NCBI RefSeq assembly: GCF_000820185.1
Contig: NZ_CDCA01000010.1
Location: 239,528-303,527, forward strand
Origin: Aeromonas tecta
Lineage (GTDB): Bacteria > Pseudomonadota > Gammaproteobacteria > Enterobacterales > Aeromonadaceae
Direction: 5' to 3'
DNA length: 64,000 bases
Positions 50,111 through 59,789 of the stretch are shown in pieces. Position 1 is the first letter of the stretch, and each line of letters starts with the position of its first letter. Made by a program: the position numbers and the translations under genes. The notes beneath the pieces are model-generated. The model was not told the origin of the DNA and searched no databases. It worked only from the letters and a program-made list of their open reading frames with translations.

Positions 50111-50840
50111 GCCATCCCAGCCTTTCATGGCGCCTATTACAAAGCAGCGCTAATGGGCACCATAAGCGACAGATTCGGCTCGACCTGATCCGTATCACCT
50201 CCAACGCGCGGTGACGCCTGCTCCGAGGCTGCACCAAGATCGAGCTGCGGGACCTTCTATAGAACCGGTCCCGCGTCATCTGTTCAGCTAGCAATAGCAC
50301 CCGCGGTTGCGTGAAGAGTTCGCCTCGGGCAATCAGCGACGTCAGCCTCTTGGCCTCGGCGGATAAGGCCGCGCCGGCTTGCCCTGGGCAATCAGCTCCA
50401 CCGGCAGGCGCGATGGCTCATGGGCCACCTCCTCGTCGTGAATATCGCTCCCCTGTCTGCCGGAGGAGGCCTCCCCCCACATCCGGCTCCACCAGATCTC
50501 CCACATTATCCAACTGGTCATATGCTGCTCCCTTGGTTAGGTGTTGGCAGATTGTCGGCAAGTGACGACTGGCGCGCTCGGTGCGGCCCGTCCATCACTG
50601 AGGGCAGCTTGCCTCGCCCCTGTGACAAGGGGGTGACGATAGGATGATCCCTTGATGAAACGGCGCTCCCACTGTCGAGCCCCTCAGCGCCGACCCTGTC
50701 TGGACAGCCGCAATACAGGTCATTAATACAGCATAAAAAGCCAAGAAATGGCAATTAAACATCGCACTTTAACTACCTAGGAATGAGGTTCCGTGGATAA
50801 GGGAGGTGATGTCGCCAAGATGGCGCTAAAAATAGCGTAA
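50111..50840. other. Long intergenic region with gene remnants
   Basis: Between the repeat array and gyrA no intact gene is recognised. On the minus strand a 59-codon frame (50521-50342) with a good ribosome binding site is the only clear candidate. Another minus-strand frame continues from its middle (LTSLIARGELFTQPRVLLLAEQMTRDRFYRRS, about 50360-50240), as if the two were one gene broken by a frameshift. The right end holds the gyrA terminator. Confidence 0.4.
50342..50521 (-). pseudogene. Small unknown ORF, possibly the front of a frameshifted gene
   Basis: From ATG 50521, with AGGGAG 6 nt upstream, 59 codons read MTSWIMWEIWWSRMWGE... to ...PARPYPPRPRG. The product is rich in Trp at the start and Pro/Arg at the end and matches nothing I know. 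In the -1 frame the sequence continues as ALSAEAKRLTSLIARGELF, which resembles its own VELIAQGKPA, so a longer gene may have been broken here. Low confidence that either form is expressed. Confidence 0.3.
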
Positions 50841-50870
50841 AAAAAGAGCGACCCTGAGGTCGCTCTTTTT
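50841..50870 (-). terminator. Terminator after gyrA
   Basis: AAAAAGAGCGACC and GGTCGCTCTTTTT form a perfect 13-bp inverted repeat around CTGA, 19 bp beyond the gyrA stop. The A-run on plus becomes the T-run on minus. Confidence 0.92.
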
Positions 50871-50888
50871 ATCGGAGTAGACGGGCGA

Positions 50889-53663
50889 TTATTCGTCGCC
50901 AGCCGTTCCCTCTTCGCTGGTGCCTGCGTCGGCAGCACCGGCATCTGGCGCGTTGTCTGCGCCTTCAGCCTGCTCACCGTCGATGGCCACGACGTCGGTC
51001 TCTTCTTCGTCGCTCTCGGCGATGCGCTGCAGGCCGACCACGGTCTCGTCTTCCCCGGTGCGGATCAGACGCACACCGCCGGTGTTACGGCCGATGATGC
51101 TGACCTCGGCGACGCGAGTACGGACCAGGGTGCCGCCATTGGTGATCAGCATGATCTGGTCGGTATCTTCGACCTGGATCGCATCGATCACCTTGCCGTT
51201 GCGGTCATCCACCTTGATGGAGATGACGCCCTGGGTACCACGGCTCTTGGTCGGGTACTCGTCAAGGGCGGTACGCTTGCCGTAGCCGTTCTCGGTGGCG
51301 GTGAGGATGGCACCCTCGCCACGGGGGACGATGAGGGAAACCACCTTGTTGCCACTGGGCAGACGGATACCGCGCACACCGGCGGCGGTACGACCCATGG
51401 GACGCACGCCCTTGAAGGCACCCTTGGTTTCGCTGCCTTCGGCACCGTCGTTGCTGTCGCTGCCTTCGTCGTCGTTGCCGGCGTCATCGTCGTTCTCGAC
51501 GTCGTCGCTGGCATCGGCTGCATCGGCGCGGCCGCTGCCTTCTGCGAAGCGAACCACCTTGCCCGCGTCGGAGAACAGCATGATCTCGTTGCTGCCGTCG
51601 GTGATATCCACCCCGATCAGCTCATCGCCCTCTTTGAGGTTGATGGCCCGGATCCCGGAGGAGAGCGGACGGCTGAACGCAGACAGGCTGGTCTTCTTCA
51701 CGGTGCCGTCGGCGGTGGCGAAGAAGACGTACTTGTCATCGCTGTACTCGTTCACCGGCAGGATGGCGGTGATGCGCTCACCCTCTTCCAGCGGCAACAA
51801 GTTGATGATCGGACGACCGCGGGCGCCACGGGACGCCTCCGGCAGCTGATACACCTCGAGCCAGTAGACCTTGCCACGGGTGGAGAAGCACAGAATGGTG
51901 TCGTGGGTGTTGGCCACCAACAGACGCTCCACAAAGTCCTCTTCCTTGATCCGGGTGGCCGACTTGCCCTTACCACCGCGGCGCTGGGCCTCGTAGTCGG
52001 TCAGCGGCTGATACTTCACATAGCCCTGGTGAGACAAGGTAACAACCACGTCTTCCGGGGTGATCAGATCCTTGGTATTGAGCTCGATGCTGGAGAAGTT
52101 GATCTCGGTGCGGCGGGCGTCGCCATACTGCTCGCGCACGGCCAGCAGCTCATCACGGATCACTTCCATCAGCCGCTCTGGGCTTGCCAGGATGAACAGC
52201 AGCTCGGCGATCAGATCCAGCAGAGATTGGTACTCTTCCAGGATCTTCTCGTGCTCGAGGCCGGTCAGCTTGTGCAGACGCAGGTCAAGGATGGCCTGGG
52301 CTTGCTGTTCGGTCAGGAAGTACTGGCCTTCACGGATACCGAACTCCGGCTCCAGCCACTCGGGACGGGCCGCGTCATCGCCTGCTTTTTCCAGCATGCC
52401 AGCCACGTTGCCGAGCTCCCAGCCGTTCGCCACAAGCTTGGCCTTGGCGTCCGCCGGGGTGTCGGAGTGACGGATCAGCGCGATGATGGGATCGATGTTG
52501 GCCAGCGCAACCGCCAGACCTTCCAGGATGTGGGCCCGATCCCGCGCCTTGCGCAGTTCGAACACGGTCCGGCGGGTCACTACCTCACGGCGGTGCAGCA
52601 GGAAGGCATCCAGGATCTCTTTAAGGTTCATCACCTTGGGCTGATTGTTATCGAGCGCCACCATGTTGATGCCGAACGTGGTCTGCATCTGGGTGTGCTT
52701 GTAGAGATTGTTCAGCACAATCTCGCCGGACTCGCCGCGCTTGATCTCGATAACGATGCGCATGCCGTCTTTATCAGACTCATCGCGCAGGGCGCTGATG
52801 CCCTCAACCTTTTTCTCTTTGACCAGCTCGGCGATCTTCTCGATCAACCGCGCCTTGTTCACCTGATAAGGCAGCTCGTGAACGATGATGGTCTCGCGAC
52901 TCGTCTTGTCGTCCACTTCCACTTCGGCCTTGGCGCGCACATAGATGGAGCCACGACCGGTACGGTATGCCTGCACGATGCCGGAACGACCGTTGATGAT
53001 AGCGCCGGTGGGGAAATCCGGGCCGCTGATGTAGGTCATCAGCTCATCGATGGTGAGGTCGCCATTTTCGATCAGCGCCAGACAGCCATTGACTATCTCG
53101 GTGAGGTTATGGGGCGGAATGTTGGTCGCCATGCCCACCGCGATACCGGAGGAACCGTTGACCAGCAGGTTGGGCACTTTGGTGGGCATGACCGCCGGGA
53201 TCATCTCGGTGCCGTCATAGTTCGGCACCCAATCCACGGTCTCTTTGTCCAGATCGGCCAGCAACTCATGGGAGATGCGCGCCATCCGCACTTCGGTGTA
53301 ACGCATGGCGGCGGCGCTGTCGCCGTCGACCGAACCGAAGTTGCCCTGACCGTCGACCAGCATGTAACGCATGGAGAAATCCTGCGCCAAGCGGACGATG
53401 GTGTCATACACGGCGCTGTCGCCATGCGGGTGATATTTACCGATTACGTCACCGACCACACGGGCCGATTTTTTATAGGGCTTGTTCCAGTCGTTCCCCA
53501 ACTCGTTCATAGCAAACAGAACGCGGCGGTGAACCGGTTTCAAGCCATCACGCACATCCGGCAGAGCTCGTCCTACGATCACGCTCATGGCGTAATCAAG
53601 ATAGGAACTCTTGAGCTCTTCTTCGATGTTGACCGGCGTGATCTCTCTGGCCAGATCGCTCAT
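50889..53663 (-). CDS. gyrA: DNA gyrase subunit A
   Basis: DNA-cleaving subunit of gyrase, 924 residues. The breakage-reunion domain holds the quinolone region [15 protein letters not shown] with Ser83 and Asp87 (the susceptible residues) and catalytic Tyr122 in [10 protein letters not shown]. The GyrA box QRRGGKG begins the C-terminal beta-pinwheel that wraps DNA. E. coli GyrA has 875 residues; the extra length is mostly an acidic insert (about residues 708-749: [21 protein letters not shown]) between pinwheel blades. The C-terminal tail is also very acidic (EGTAGDE end). Divergent from ubiG. Function is certain; the insert is a lineage feature. Confidence 0.98.
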   Translation of the reverse strand: MSDLAREITPVNIEEELKSSYLDYAMSVIVGRALPDVRDGLKPVHRRVLFAMNELGNDWNKPYKKSARVVGDVIGKYHPHGDSAVYDTIVRLAQDFSMRYMLVDGQGNFGSVDGDSAAAMRYTEVRMARISHELLADLDKETVDWVPNYDGTEMIPAVMPTKVPNLLVNGSSGIAVGMATNIPPHNLTEIVNGCLALIENGDLTIDELMTYISGPDFPTGAIINGRSGIVQAYRTGRGSIYVRAKAEVEVDDKTSRETIIVHELPYQVNKARLIEKIAELVKEKKVEGISALRDESDKDGMRIVIEIKRGESGEIVLNNLYKHTQMQTTFGINMVALDNNQPKVMNLKEILDAFLLHRREVVTRRTVFELRKARDRAHILEGLAVALANIDPIIALIRHSDTPADAKAKLVANGWELGNVAGMLEKAGDDAARPEWLEPEFGIREGQYFLTEQQAQAILDLRLHKLTGLEHEKILEEYQSLLDLIAELLFILASPERLMEVIRDELLAVREQYGDARRTEINFSSIELNTKDLITPEDVVVTLSHQGYVKYQPLTDYEAQRRGGKGKSATRIKEEDFVERLLVANTHDTILCFSTRGKVYWLEVYQLPEASRGARGRPIINLLPLEEGERITAILPVNEYSDDKYVFFATADGTVKKTSLSAFSRPLSSGIRAINLKEGDELIGVDITDGSNEIMLFSDAGKVVRFAEGSGRADAADASDDVENDDDAGNDDEGSDSNDGAEGSETKGAFKGVRPMGRTAAGVRGIRLPSGNKVVSLIVPRGEGAILTATENGYGKRTALDEYPTKSRGTQGVISIKVDDRNGKVIDAIQVEDTDQIMLITNGGTLVRTRVAEVSIIGRNTGGVRLIRTGEDETVVGLQRIAESDEEETDVVAIDGEQAEGADNAPDAGAADAGTSEEGTAGDE

Positions 53664-53777
53664 AGAAAGCCTTAATCCCTAATTAGTTGTTCTTTGGCTT
53701 AAACAGCGCGACATAGTAACACAGGACGTGAAATACCTTAAGCCGCAAATCAGGCTGGTTTGCATAAGTGCGTCCGT

Positions 53778-53783
53778 TATAAT
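53778..53783 (+). promoter_or_regulatory. Predicted -10 element for ubiG
   Basis: A perfect TATAAT lies 69 bp before the ubiG ATG in the 188-bp gyrA-ubiG divergent region. The -35 side (CTGGTT at 17 bp) is poor, so the assignment is tentative. Confidence 0.4.
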
Positions 53784-53851
53784 GCCCGCCAGGACAATAG
53801 ATTGCGCGCATGTCATGCAGCTGTCGCGCCCCTGCCACAGGATCCACGAAA

Positions 53852-54568
53852 ATGAATACTGATGCCAATGTCGATCTGACAGAAATCGCCAAATTTGAAG
53901 CCATTGCCTCCCGCTGGTGGGACATGGAGGGCGAGTTCAAGCCACTGCATCAAATCAACCCGGTGCGCCTTGACTGGATAACCGACCAGAGCGGCGGCCT
54001 GTTTGGCAAGCGGGTACTCGACATCGGCTGCGGTGGCGGCATCCTCTCCGAGAGCATGGCCAGACGCGGCGCCAAGGTGACCGGTATCGACATGGGCAAA
54101 GAGCCCCTCGGCGTGGCCCGCCTCCATGCGCTGGAGCAAGGGGTTGAGCTGCACTACCAACAGATGACCGCCGAGCAGCATGCCAACGAGGCCCCCGGCC
54201 AGTATGATCTGGTCACCTGCATGGAGATGCTCGAGCATGTGCCGGATCCGGCCTCGGTGCTGCGCGCCATCGCCACCCTGGTGCGCCCGGGCGGCAAGGT
54301 GGTCATCTCCACCATCAACCGCAACCCGAAAGCCTATCTGATGATGATCCTCGGCGCCGAATATCTGCTGAAAATGGTGCCCAAGGGCACTCATGACCAC
54401 AAGAAATTCATCACCCCGGCCGAGCTGTGCCGTATGGGCGAGGCCGCCGGCCTGCTGGTGCGCGACATGAGCGGGGTGCACTATGCGCCGCTCTCCAACC
54501 GCTTCAAGCTCGGCGCCAACGTCGACGTCAACTACATGGTGGCGTTCGAGCGCCCGGAGCAAGGCTGA
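53852..54568 (+). CDS. ubiG: Ubiquinone biosynthesis O-methyltransferase UbiG
   Basis: SAM-dependent enzyme that carries out both O-methylations in ubiquinone synthesis. The 238-residue protein starts [24 protein letters not shown] and has the SAM-binding [20 protein letters not shown] near 60. [32 protein letters not shown] and [14 protein letters not shown] follow. ATG 53852 is chosen over an upstream in-frame ATG because it gives the family N-terminus. The stop overlaps the next ATG (TGATG), so the two are coupled. Opposite gyrA as in E. coli. Confidence 0.97.
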   Translation: MNTDANVDLTEIAKFEAIASRWWDMEGEFKPLHQINPVRLDWITDQSGGLFGKRVLDIGCGGGILSESMARRGAKVTGIDMGKEPLGVARLHALEQGVELHYQQMTAEQHANEAPGQYDLVTCMEMLEHVPDPASVLRAIATLVRPGGKVVISTINRNPKAYLMMILGAEYLLKMVPKGTHDHKKFITPAELCRMGEAAGLLVRDMSGVHYAPLSNRFKLGANVDVNYMVAFERPEQG

Positions 54569-55254
54569 TGGGCACCACCGACAAGGCGCCACTGCGCTGC
54601 GTGCTGTTTGATCTCGACGGCACCCTGCTCGACACTGCGCCGGATCTCGGCGCCGCCGTCAACCACGTGCTGATAAGCGAAGGTTTCGCGCCACTCTCTG
54701 ACGACGTTATCCGCCAGACCACCTCCCACGGGGCGCTGGGGCTACTCAGGGCGGGCCTTGGGGACGAGCTGCTCGAAGAGCTCGGCGCCACTCGCCTTCG
54801 CACCGCCCTGCTCGATTACTACGCGGCCAATCTGTGCGTCGGTACCCGCCCCTATGACGGTATGCTCGCGCTGATCGAATGGTTAGAGGAAAAAGAGCTG
54901 CCTTGGGGCATAGTCACCAACAAGCCGGGCTTTCTCACCGAGCCACTGCTGGCCGCCCTGCCGGCCCTTGCCAATTGCGGCGTAACGGTCAGTGCCGACA
55001 CCCTGCCGGTGCGCAAACCCGATCCCGCCCCCATGTATTACGCCTGCGAGCAACTCGGCGTGGACGCGGCGCACTGCCTCTATGTGGGGGATCATGTGCG
55101 CGACATCGAGGCGGGTCGCAATGCTGGCATGCGCACCGCGGTAGCGGGCTGGGGCTATCTGCACGATGACGAGGATCCCGCCGAGTGGGGCGCGGACTTG
55201 CAATTCGATACCGTGCAGGCGCTGCACCACTGGCTGCGCTACGAGCTGAGCTGA
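54568..55254 (+). CDS. HAD-family phosphatase, MupP/Gph-like
   Basis: HAD-superfamily phosphatase of 228 residues with the nucleophile motif CVLFDLDGTLLDTAPD near 10-25. Motif II/III TNKPGFL and RKPDPAPMYYACEQLG, and acidic motif IV YVGDHVRDIEAGRNAGM, are intact. Phosphoglycolate phosphatase (Gph) is the usual annotation. In Pseudomonas the gene directly downstream of ubiG encodes MupP, which dephosphorylates MurNAc-6-phosphate in cell-wall recycling, and the overlap with ubiG here is the same arrangement. The sequence alone does not separate the two activities. Confidence 0.88.
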   Translation: MGTTDKAPLRCVLFDLDGTLLDTAPDLGAAVNHVLISEGFAPLSDDVIRQTTSHGALGLLRAGLGDELLEELGATRLRTALLDYYAANLCVGTRPYDGMLALIEWLEEKELPWGIVTNKPGFLTEPLLAALPALANCGVTVSADTLPVRKPDPAPMYYACEQLGVDAAHCLYVGDHVRDIEAGRNAGMRTAVAGWGYLHDDEDPAEWGADLQFDTVQALHHWLRYELS

Positions 55255-55366
55255 GCCCGAAGCGGCCTCATGCTGCCTTTGATGGATGTCACAGGCAGCT
55301 TTTCACACAAAAATGGTCTGTTCGACTCCTTCCGCGATGGATCTGGACGGCATGACAGGCATGAGG

Positions 55367-55396
55367 AAAGAGAGCCGGGCCAGGCTCTCTTTTTTT
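55367..55396 (+). terminator. Terminator after the HAD phosphatase gene
   Basis: AAAGAGAGCC pairs with GGCTCTCTTT around GGGCCA and continues in a T-run. It ends the ubiG operon. Confidence 0.9.
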
Positions 55397-55618
55397 CGCC
55401 TTGGCAACGGGGCTGGTGACGGGATCGGACACCTTTTGACCCTTGCTGCACAAGGGATAGCCAGCTGCAATTTGCTAGTAAAAACCACCTCCTTTCGCAA
55501 GCAAAAAAAGTTATTTAAATTTTCCATCTTCGATCATCAGACTTGCATTTACCGGATCGGACGCATGAAAACCCACTCACTGTGAGCAGTCACTAACAGA
55601 GACAATAAGACTCACAAT

Positions 55619-55645
55619 TTATCCACAGCAATCAGGTTATCCACA
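55619..55645 (+). promoter_or_regulatory. Two DnaA boxes upstream of nrdA
   Basis: Perfect TTATCCACA occurs at 55619-55627 and 55637-55645 in the same direction, 18 bp apart. E. coli nrdA is known to be controlled by DnaA through boxes in its promoter, so the same link of deoxynucleotide supply to replication is likely. Confidence 0.82.
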
Positions 55646-55665
55646 CGTTGCAATACCGGGGTGAC

Positions 55666-55711
55666 CTCACTATCTTGTAGTTCGAAATCAAAATAACACT
55701 ATATCTTGTGA
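55666..55711 (+). promoter_or_regulatory. NrdR boxes upstream of nrdA
   Basis: ACACTATATCTTGTGA (55696-55711) is close to the NrdR consensus ACACTATATATAGTGT. A weaker copy CTCACTATCTTGTAGT (55666-55681) lies 30 bp upstream. Paired boxes about three helical turns apart are the normal arrangement for the NrdR repressor at class Ia reductase genes. Confidence 0.72.
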
Positions 55712-55808
55712 TTCATCGCGCTGTACGTCCCCACGCTTGTCGCCTATAACGGCCTGATGGGGACCTGGCGCGATGGTTTTTCGGGAATCAACTAAGGGTC
55801 ATCAGCCA

Positions 55809-58073
55809 ATGAACTTGTTTGTGACGAAGCGTAACGGACACAAAGAACCCATCGATCTGGATAAAATTCACCGCGTGCTCGACTGGGCTGCCGAGAAACT
55901 CGACAACGTGTCTGTCTCTCAGGTGGAGCTCAAGTCTCACATCCAGTTCTATGACGGTATCCGTACCGCCGACATCCACGAGACCGTCATCAAGGCTGCC
56001 GCCGACCTGATTTCCGAACAGAGCCCTGACTACCAGTACATGGCCGCCCGTCTGGCCATCTTCCACCTGCGCAAGAAGGCGTACGGCCAGTTCGAGCCGC
56101 CCCACCTCTACAGCCACGTCGCCCGTCTGGTGGACATGGGCAAGTACGACAAGCACCTGCTGACCGACTACACCCAGGCCGAATTCGAGGAACTCAACGA
56201 GTACCTGGATCACTGGCGTGACATGGACTTCTCCTACGCCGCGGTCAAGCAGCTGGAAGGCAAGTACCTGGTACAAAACCGTGTCACCGGTGAGATCTAC
56301 GAGAGCCCGCAGTTCCTCTACATCCTGGTGGCCGCCTGCCTGTTCTCCAAGTATCCGAAAGATACCCGTCTGGACTACATCAAGCGTTTCTACGATGCGG
56401 TGTCGACCTTCAAGATCTCCCTGCCGACCCCGATCATGAGCGGTGTGCGCACCCCGACTCGCCAGTTCAGCTCCTGCGTGCTGATCGAGTGTGATGACAG
56501 CCTGGACTCCATCAATGCCACCGCCAGCGCCATCGTGCGCTACGTCTCCCAACGCGCCGGCATCGGCATCAACGCCGGTCGCATCCGTGGTCTTGGCAGC
56601 CCCATCCGTGGCGGCGAAGCCTTCCACACCGGTTGCATCCCGTTCTACAAGTACTTCCAGACCGCGGTCAAATGCTGCTCCCAGGGCGGCGTGCGCGGCG
56701 GTGCCGCCACCCTGTTCTACCCGCTGTGGCACACCGAGGTAGAGAGCCTGCTGGTACTCAAAAACAACCGCGGCGTGGAAGAAAACCGAGTCCGTCACAT
56801 GGACTACGGGGTGCAGATCAACAAGCTGATGTACCAGCGCCTGATCAAGGGCGGTGACATCACCCTGTTCTCCCCCTCCGATGCCCCCGGCCTGTACGAT
56901 GCCTTCTTCGCGGATCAAGACAAATTCGAGACGCTCTACGTCAAGTACGAGCAAGATCCGGCCATTCGCAAGAAGACCATCAAGGCGGTGGACTTGTTCT
57001 CCCTGATGATGCAGGAGCGTGCCGGTACCGGTCGCATCTACATCCAGAACGTGGATCACTGCAACACCCACAGCCCGTTTGACCCAGCCGTGGCGCCGGT
57101 GCGCCAGTCCAACCTCTGCCTCGAGATTGCGCTGCCGACCAAGCCGCTCAACAACGTCGATGACGAAGAGGGCGAGATTGCCCTGTGCACCCTGTCGGCC
57201 TTCAACCTCGGCGCCATCGAGAAGCTGGAAGACCTGGAAGAGATGGCCGACTTGGCCGTGCGCGCCCTGGATGCGCTGCTCGACTATCAGGATTATCCGC
57301 TGAAAGCTGCGCAAAAAGGCAGCATGAATCGCCGCACTCTGGGGATTGGGGTTATCAACTATGCCTATTACTTGGCAAAAAATGGTGCTCGCTACTCCGA
57401 CGGCTCTGGCCTCGCGCTGACTCACCGCACCTTCGAGGCGATCCAGTACTACCTGCTGAAGGCCTCGGTGCAGCTGGCCCGCGAGTTCGGCCCCTGCCCG
57501 GCCTTCAACGAGACCACCTACGCCCAAGGGATCCTGCCCATCGATACCTATAAGAAGGATCTCGATGTGCTGTGCAACGAACCCCTGCACCTGGATTGGG
57601 AGTCCTTGCGCGAAGAGATCAAGACCGTGGGTCTGCGCAACTCTACCTTGACCGCCCTGATGCCAAGCGAGACCTCCAGCCAGATCTCCAACGCCACCAA
57701 CGGCATCGAGCCGCCGCGCGGCCTGGTATCGGTCAAGGCCTCCAAAGACGGTATTCTCAAGCAGGTGGTGCCCGAGTATCATCGCCTGAAAGATCAGTAC
57801 GAACTGCTGTGGAAGCAACCGAGCGTCGATGGTTACCTGCAGCTGGTCGGTATCATGCAGAAATTCGTGGATCAGGCGATCTCCGCCAACACCAACTATG
57901 ATCCCGCCCGTTTCGAAGGCAACAAGGTACCGATGAAGCAGCTGCTCAAGGATCTGCTGACCGCCTACAAATACGGCCTCAAGACCCTGTACTATCACAA
58001 CACCCGTGATGGTGCAGACGATGCCCAGACCGACCTGCAAGATGATTGTGCCGGCGGAGCTTGTAAAATATAA
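55809..58073 (+). CDS. nrdA: Ribonucleoside-diphosphate reductase class Ia, alpha subunit
   Basis: Catalytic subunit of aerobic ribonucleotide reductase. From ATG 55809 it has 754 residues, MNLFVTKRNGHKEPIDLDKIHRVLDWAAEKL..., with the ATP-cone activity domain. Active cysteines are in FSSCVLIEC, NLCLEIALP and LCTLSAFNLG, and the C-terminal redox pair in DDCAGGACKI. AAGGGT 9 nt upstream supports this start over an in-frame ATG 36 nt earlier. NrdR and DnaA boxes precede it. Residues across the whole length match the E. coli protein. Confidence 0.98.
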   Translation: MNLFVTKRNGHKEPIDLDKIHRVLDWAAEKLDNVSVSQVELKSHIQFYDGIRTADIHETVIKAAADLISEQSPDYQYMAARLAIFHLRKKAYGQFEPPHLYSHVARLVDMGKYDKHLLTDYTQAEFEELNEYLDHWRDMDFSYAAVKQLEGKYLVQNRVTGEIYESPQFLYILVAACLFSKYPKDTRLDYIKRFYDAVSTFKISLPTPIMSGVRTPTRQFSSCVLIECDDSLDSINATASAIVRYVSQRAGIGINAGRIRGLGSPIRGGEAFHTGCIPFYKYFQTAVKCCSQGGVRGGAATLFYPLWHTEVESLLVLKNNRGVEENRVRHMDYGVQINKLMYQRLIKGGDITLFSPSDAPGLYDAFFADQDKFETLYVKYEQDPAIRKKTIKAVDLFSLMMQERAGTGRIYIQNVDHCNTHSPFDPAVAPVRQSNLCLEIALPTKPLNNVDDEEGEIALCTLSAFNLGAIEKLEDLEEMADLAVRALDALLDYQDYPLKAAQKGSMNRRTLGIGVINYAYYLAKNGARYSDGSGLALTHRTFEAIQYYLLKASVQLAREFGPCPAFNETTYAQGILPIDTYKKDLDVLCNEPLHLDWESLREEIKTVGLRNSTLTALMPSETSSQISNATNGIEPPRGLVSVKASKDGILKQVVPEYHRLKDQYELLWKQPSVDGYLQLVGIMQKFVDQAISANTNYDPARFEGNKVPMKQLLKDLLTAYKYGLKTLYYHNTRDGADDAQTDLQDDCAGGACKI

Positions 58074-58095
58074 GCCACTGTAAGATCTGATAACT

Positions 58096-58120
58096 GGGCG
58101 GGAGCATGAAGCTCCCGCCC
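58096..58120 (+). repeat. GC hairpin between nrdA and nrdB
   Basis: GGGCGGGAGC and GCTCCCGCCC form a perfect 10-bp stem around ATGAA, 22 bp after the nrdA stop. TCCTGTTTCC follows, so it is at most a weak terminator; it may stabilise the nrdA message or set the NrdA:NrdB ratio. Confidence 0.65.
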
Positions 58121-58155
58121 TCCTGTTTCCTCTCATTCAAGACATTCAAATCACC

Positions 58156-59289
58156 ATGGCCTATTCAACTTTCTGCCAAACCCAGAACGACCAGCTCAAA
58201 GAGCCGATGTTTTTTGGCCAATCGGTCAACGTGGCCCGTTATGATCAACAAAAGCACGACATCTTCGAGCGGCTGATCGAGAAGCAGCTCTCCTTCTTCT
58301 GGCGCCCGGAAGAGGTGGACGTCTCCCACGATCGCATCGACTACCAGGCGCTGCCGCCCCATGAGCAGCACATCTTCATCTCCAACCTGAAGTACCAGAC
58401 CCTGCTGGATTCCATTCAGGGTCGCAGCCCGAACGTCGCGCTGCTGCCGCTGGTCTCCATCCCGGAGCTGGAGACCTGGATTGAGACCTGGGCCTTCTCA
58501 GAGACCATCCACTCTCGCTCCTACACCCACATCATCCGCAACATCGTCAACAACCCGGGGCAGGTGTTCGACGACATCATCACCAACGAGCAGATCTTGA
58601 AGCGTGCCGGCTCCATCAGCCACTACTACGACGATCTGATCGAGGCGACTGCGCTCTACCATCTGCACGGGGAAGGCACTCATCGCGTTCAAGGCCGTGA
58701 ACTCACCATCAGCCTGCGTGGCTTGAAGAGAAAGCTCTACCTGTGCCTGATGAGCGTCAATGCACTGGAGGCGATCCGCTTCTACGTCAGCTTCGCCTGC
58801 TCCTTCGCCTTCGCCGAGCGCGAGCTGATGGAAGGCAACGCCAAGATCATCAAGATGATCGCCCGTGACGAGGCGCTGCACCTGACCGGTACTCAGCATA
58901 TGCTGAACCTGATGCGCAATGGCCTGGACGATCCCGAGATGGCAGAGATCGCCGCCGAGTGCGAGCAAGCCTGTTTCGACATCTTCAAGGAAGCGGCCAT
59001 TCAGGAGAAAGAGTGGGCCGAGTACCTGTTCCAGGATGGCTCCATGATCGGCCTGAACAAGGACATCCTCTGCCAGTACGTGGAGTACATCACCAACCTG
59101 CGCATGCATGCGGTCGGCCTGCAGCCAGCCTTCGTCGGCGCCAAGCAAAACCCCATCCCCTGGATCAACACCTGGTTGTCCTCTGACAACGTGCAGGTCG
59201 CCCCCCAGGAAGTGGAAGTGAGCTCCTATCTGGTTGGCCAGATCGACAGCGAAGTGCATGCCGACGATCTCGGTGACTTCGAGCTGTGA
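58156..59289 (+). CDS. nrdB: Ribonucleoside-diphosphate reductase class Ia, beta subunit
   Basis: Di-iron/tyrosyl-radical subunit, 377 residues (E. coli 376). The radical tyrosine is in [11 protein letters not shown] near 123. Iron ligands lie in [12 protein letters not shown] and [30 protein letters not shown]. The C-terminal tail ending [11 protein letters not shown] docks to NrdA. It lies 82 bp after nrdA, with a hairpin between, and is followed by yfaE. Confidence 0.98.
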   Translation: MAYSTFCQTQNDQLKEPMFFGQSVNVARYDQQKHDIFERLIEKQLSFFWRPEEVDVSHDRIDYQALPPHEQHIFISNLKYQTLLDSIQGRSPNVALLPLVSIPELETWIETWAFSETIHSRSYTHIIRNIVNNPGQVFDDIITNEQILKRAGSISHYYDDLIEATALYHLHGEGTHRVQGRELTISLRGLKRKLYLCLMSVNALEAIRFYVSFACSFAFAERELMEGNAKIIKMIARDEALHLTGTQHMLNLMRNGLDDPEMAEIAAECEQACFDIFKEAAIQEKEWAEYLFQDGSMIGLNKDILCQYVEYITNLRMHAVGLQPAFVGAKQNPIPWINTWLSSDNVQVAPQEVEVSSYLVGQIDSEVHADDLGDFEL

Positions 59290-59353
59290 TCAAGCAATGC
59301 GGGGCCGATGTGATCGACGGCACCACCGTCGCTGCGTTGGATAAGATTGCGCC

Positions 59354-59671
59354 ATGAGTGACGCCGTCAGCATCCCATCCCCTGCCCCGCAGCAGGCAAC
59401 GGAGCAAGAGCCACAAGCCTTGCTGGTTCATACCCAGGATGGCGCCCTGCAGGCCCATCCTGGTGAGAGCGTGCTGGAGACCCTGGAGCGCCACGGCCAT
59501 AGGCTAGAGTTCCAGTGTCGCAGTGGCTATTGCGGCGCCTGCCGCACCCCGCTGCTGGCGGGCAAGGTGCACTATCCCAATGTGCCGCTGGCGTTTGTCT
59601 CTCAGGGAGAATGTCTGCCCTGCTGCTGCAAACCGCTGGGCGCCATTCGGCTGAGTCTGAAAAAAGAGTGA
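59354..59671 (+). CDS. yfaE: [2Fe-2S] ferredoxin YfaE (NrdB cofactor maintenance)
   Basis: Plant-type ferredoxin of 105 residues with the cluster ligands in CRSGYCGACRTPLLAG and the fourth cysteine in QGECLPCCCKPLG. In E. coli YfaE reduces the NrdB di-iron site to rebuild its radical. The N-terminal 30 residues are longer than in E. coli and rich in Ala/Gln/Glu. Third gene after nrdAB, as in E. coli; a strong terminator follows. Confidence 0.95.
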   Translation: MSDAVSIPSPAPQQATEQEPQALLVHTQDGALQAHPGESVLETLERHGHRLEFQCRSGYCGACRTPLLAGKVHYPNVPLAFVSQGECLPCCCKPLGAIRLSLKKE

Positions 59672-59706
59672 GCAAAGGCCTGCCATGTCTGGCCAGCGCC
59701 ACCCAC

Positions 59707-59740
59707 AAAAAAGCCGCCGGATTGCTCCGGCGGCTTTTTT
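59707..59740. terminator. Bidirectional terminator between yfaE and mltA
   Basis: AAAAAAGCCGCCGG and CCGGCGGCTTTTTT form a perfect 14-bp stem with loop ATTGCT. It serves both convergent genes. Confidence 0.93.
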
Positions 59741-59789
59741 GTTATCTGGCGTATAGCCCGCGTCCTGGTGACGCGGGCCCGCCATGATT

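Noticed and set aside
50111..50840. A structural RNA gene or tRNA in the gap before gyrA
   Set aside because: No cloverleaf, no promoter-terminator pair apart from the gyrA terminator, and no RNA family I recognise.
51903..53675. A plus-strand open frame of about 590 codons opposite gyrA
   Set aside because: Shadow of gyrA with low-complexity His/Gly/Asp-rich translation.
55561..55711. A replication origin, because of two DnaA boxes near gyrA
   Set aside because: Only two boxes, placed in the nrdA promoter as in E. coli; no AT-rich unwinding region, dnaA or further boxes.
55788..58136. A minus-strand open frame of about 780 codons opposite nrdA
   Set aside because: Shadow of nrdA; no ribosome binding site, no recognisable domain.
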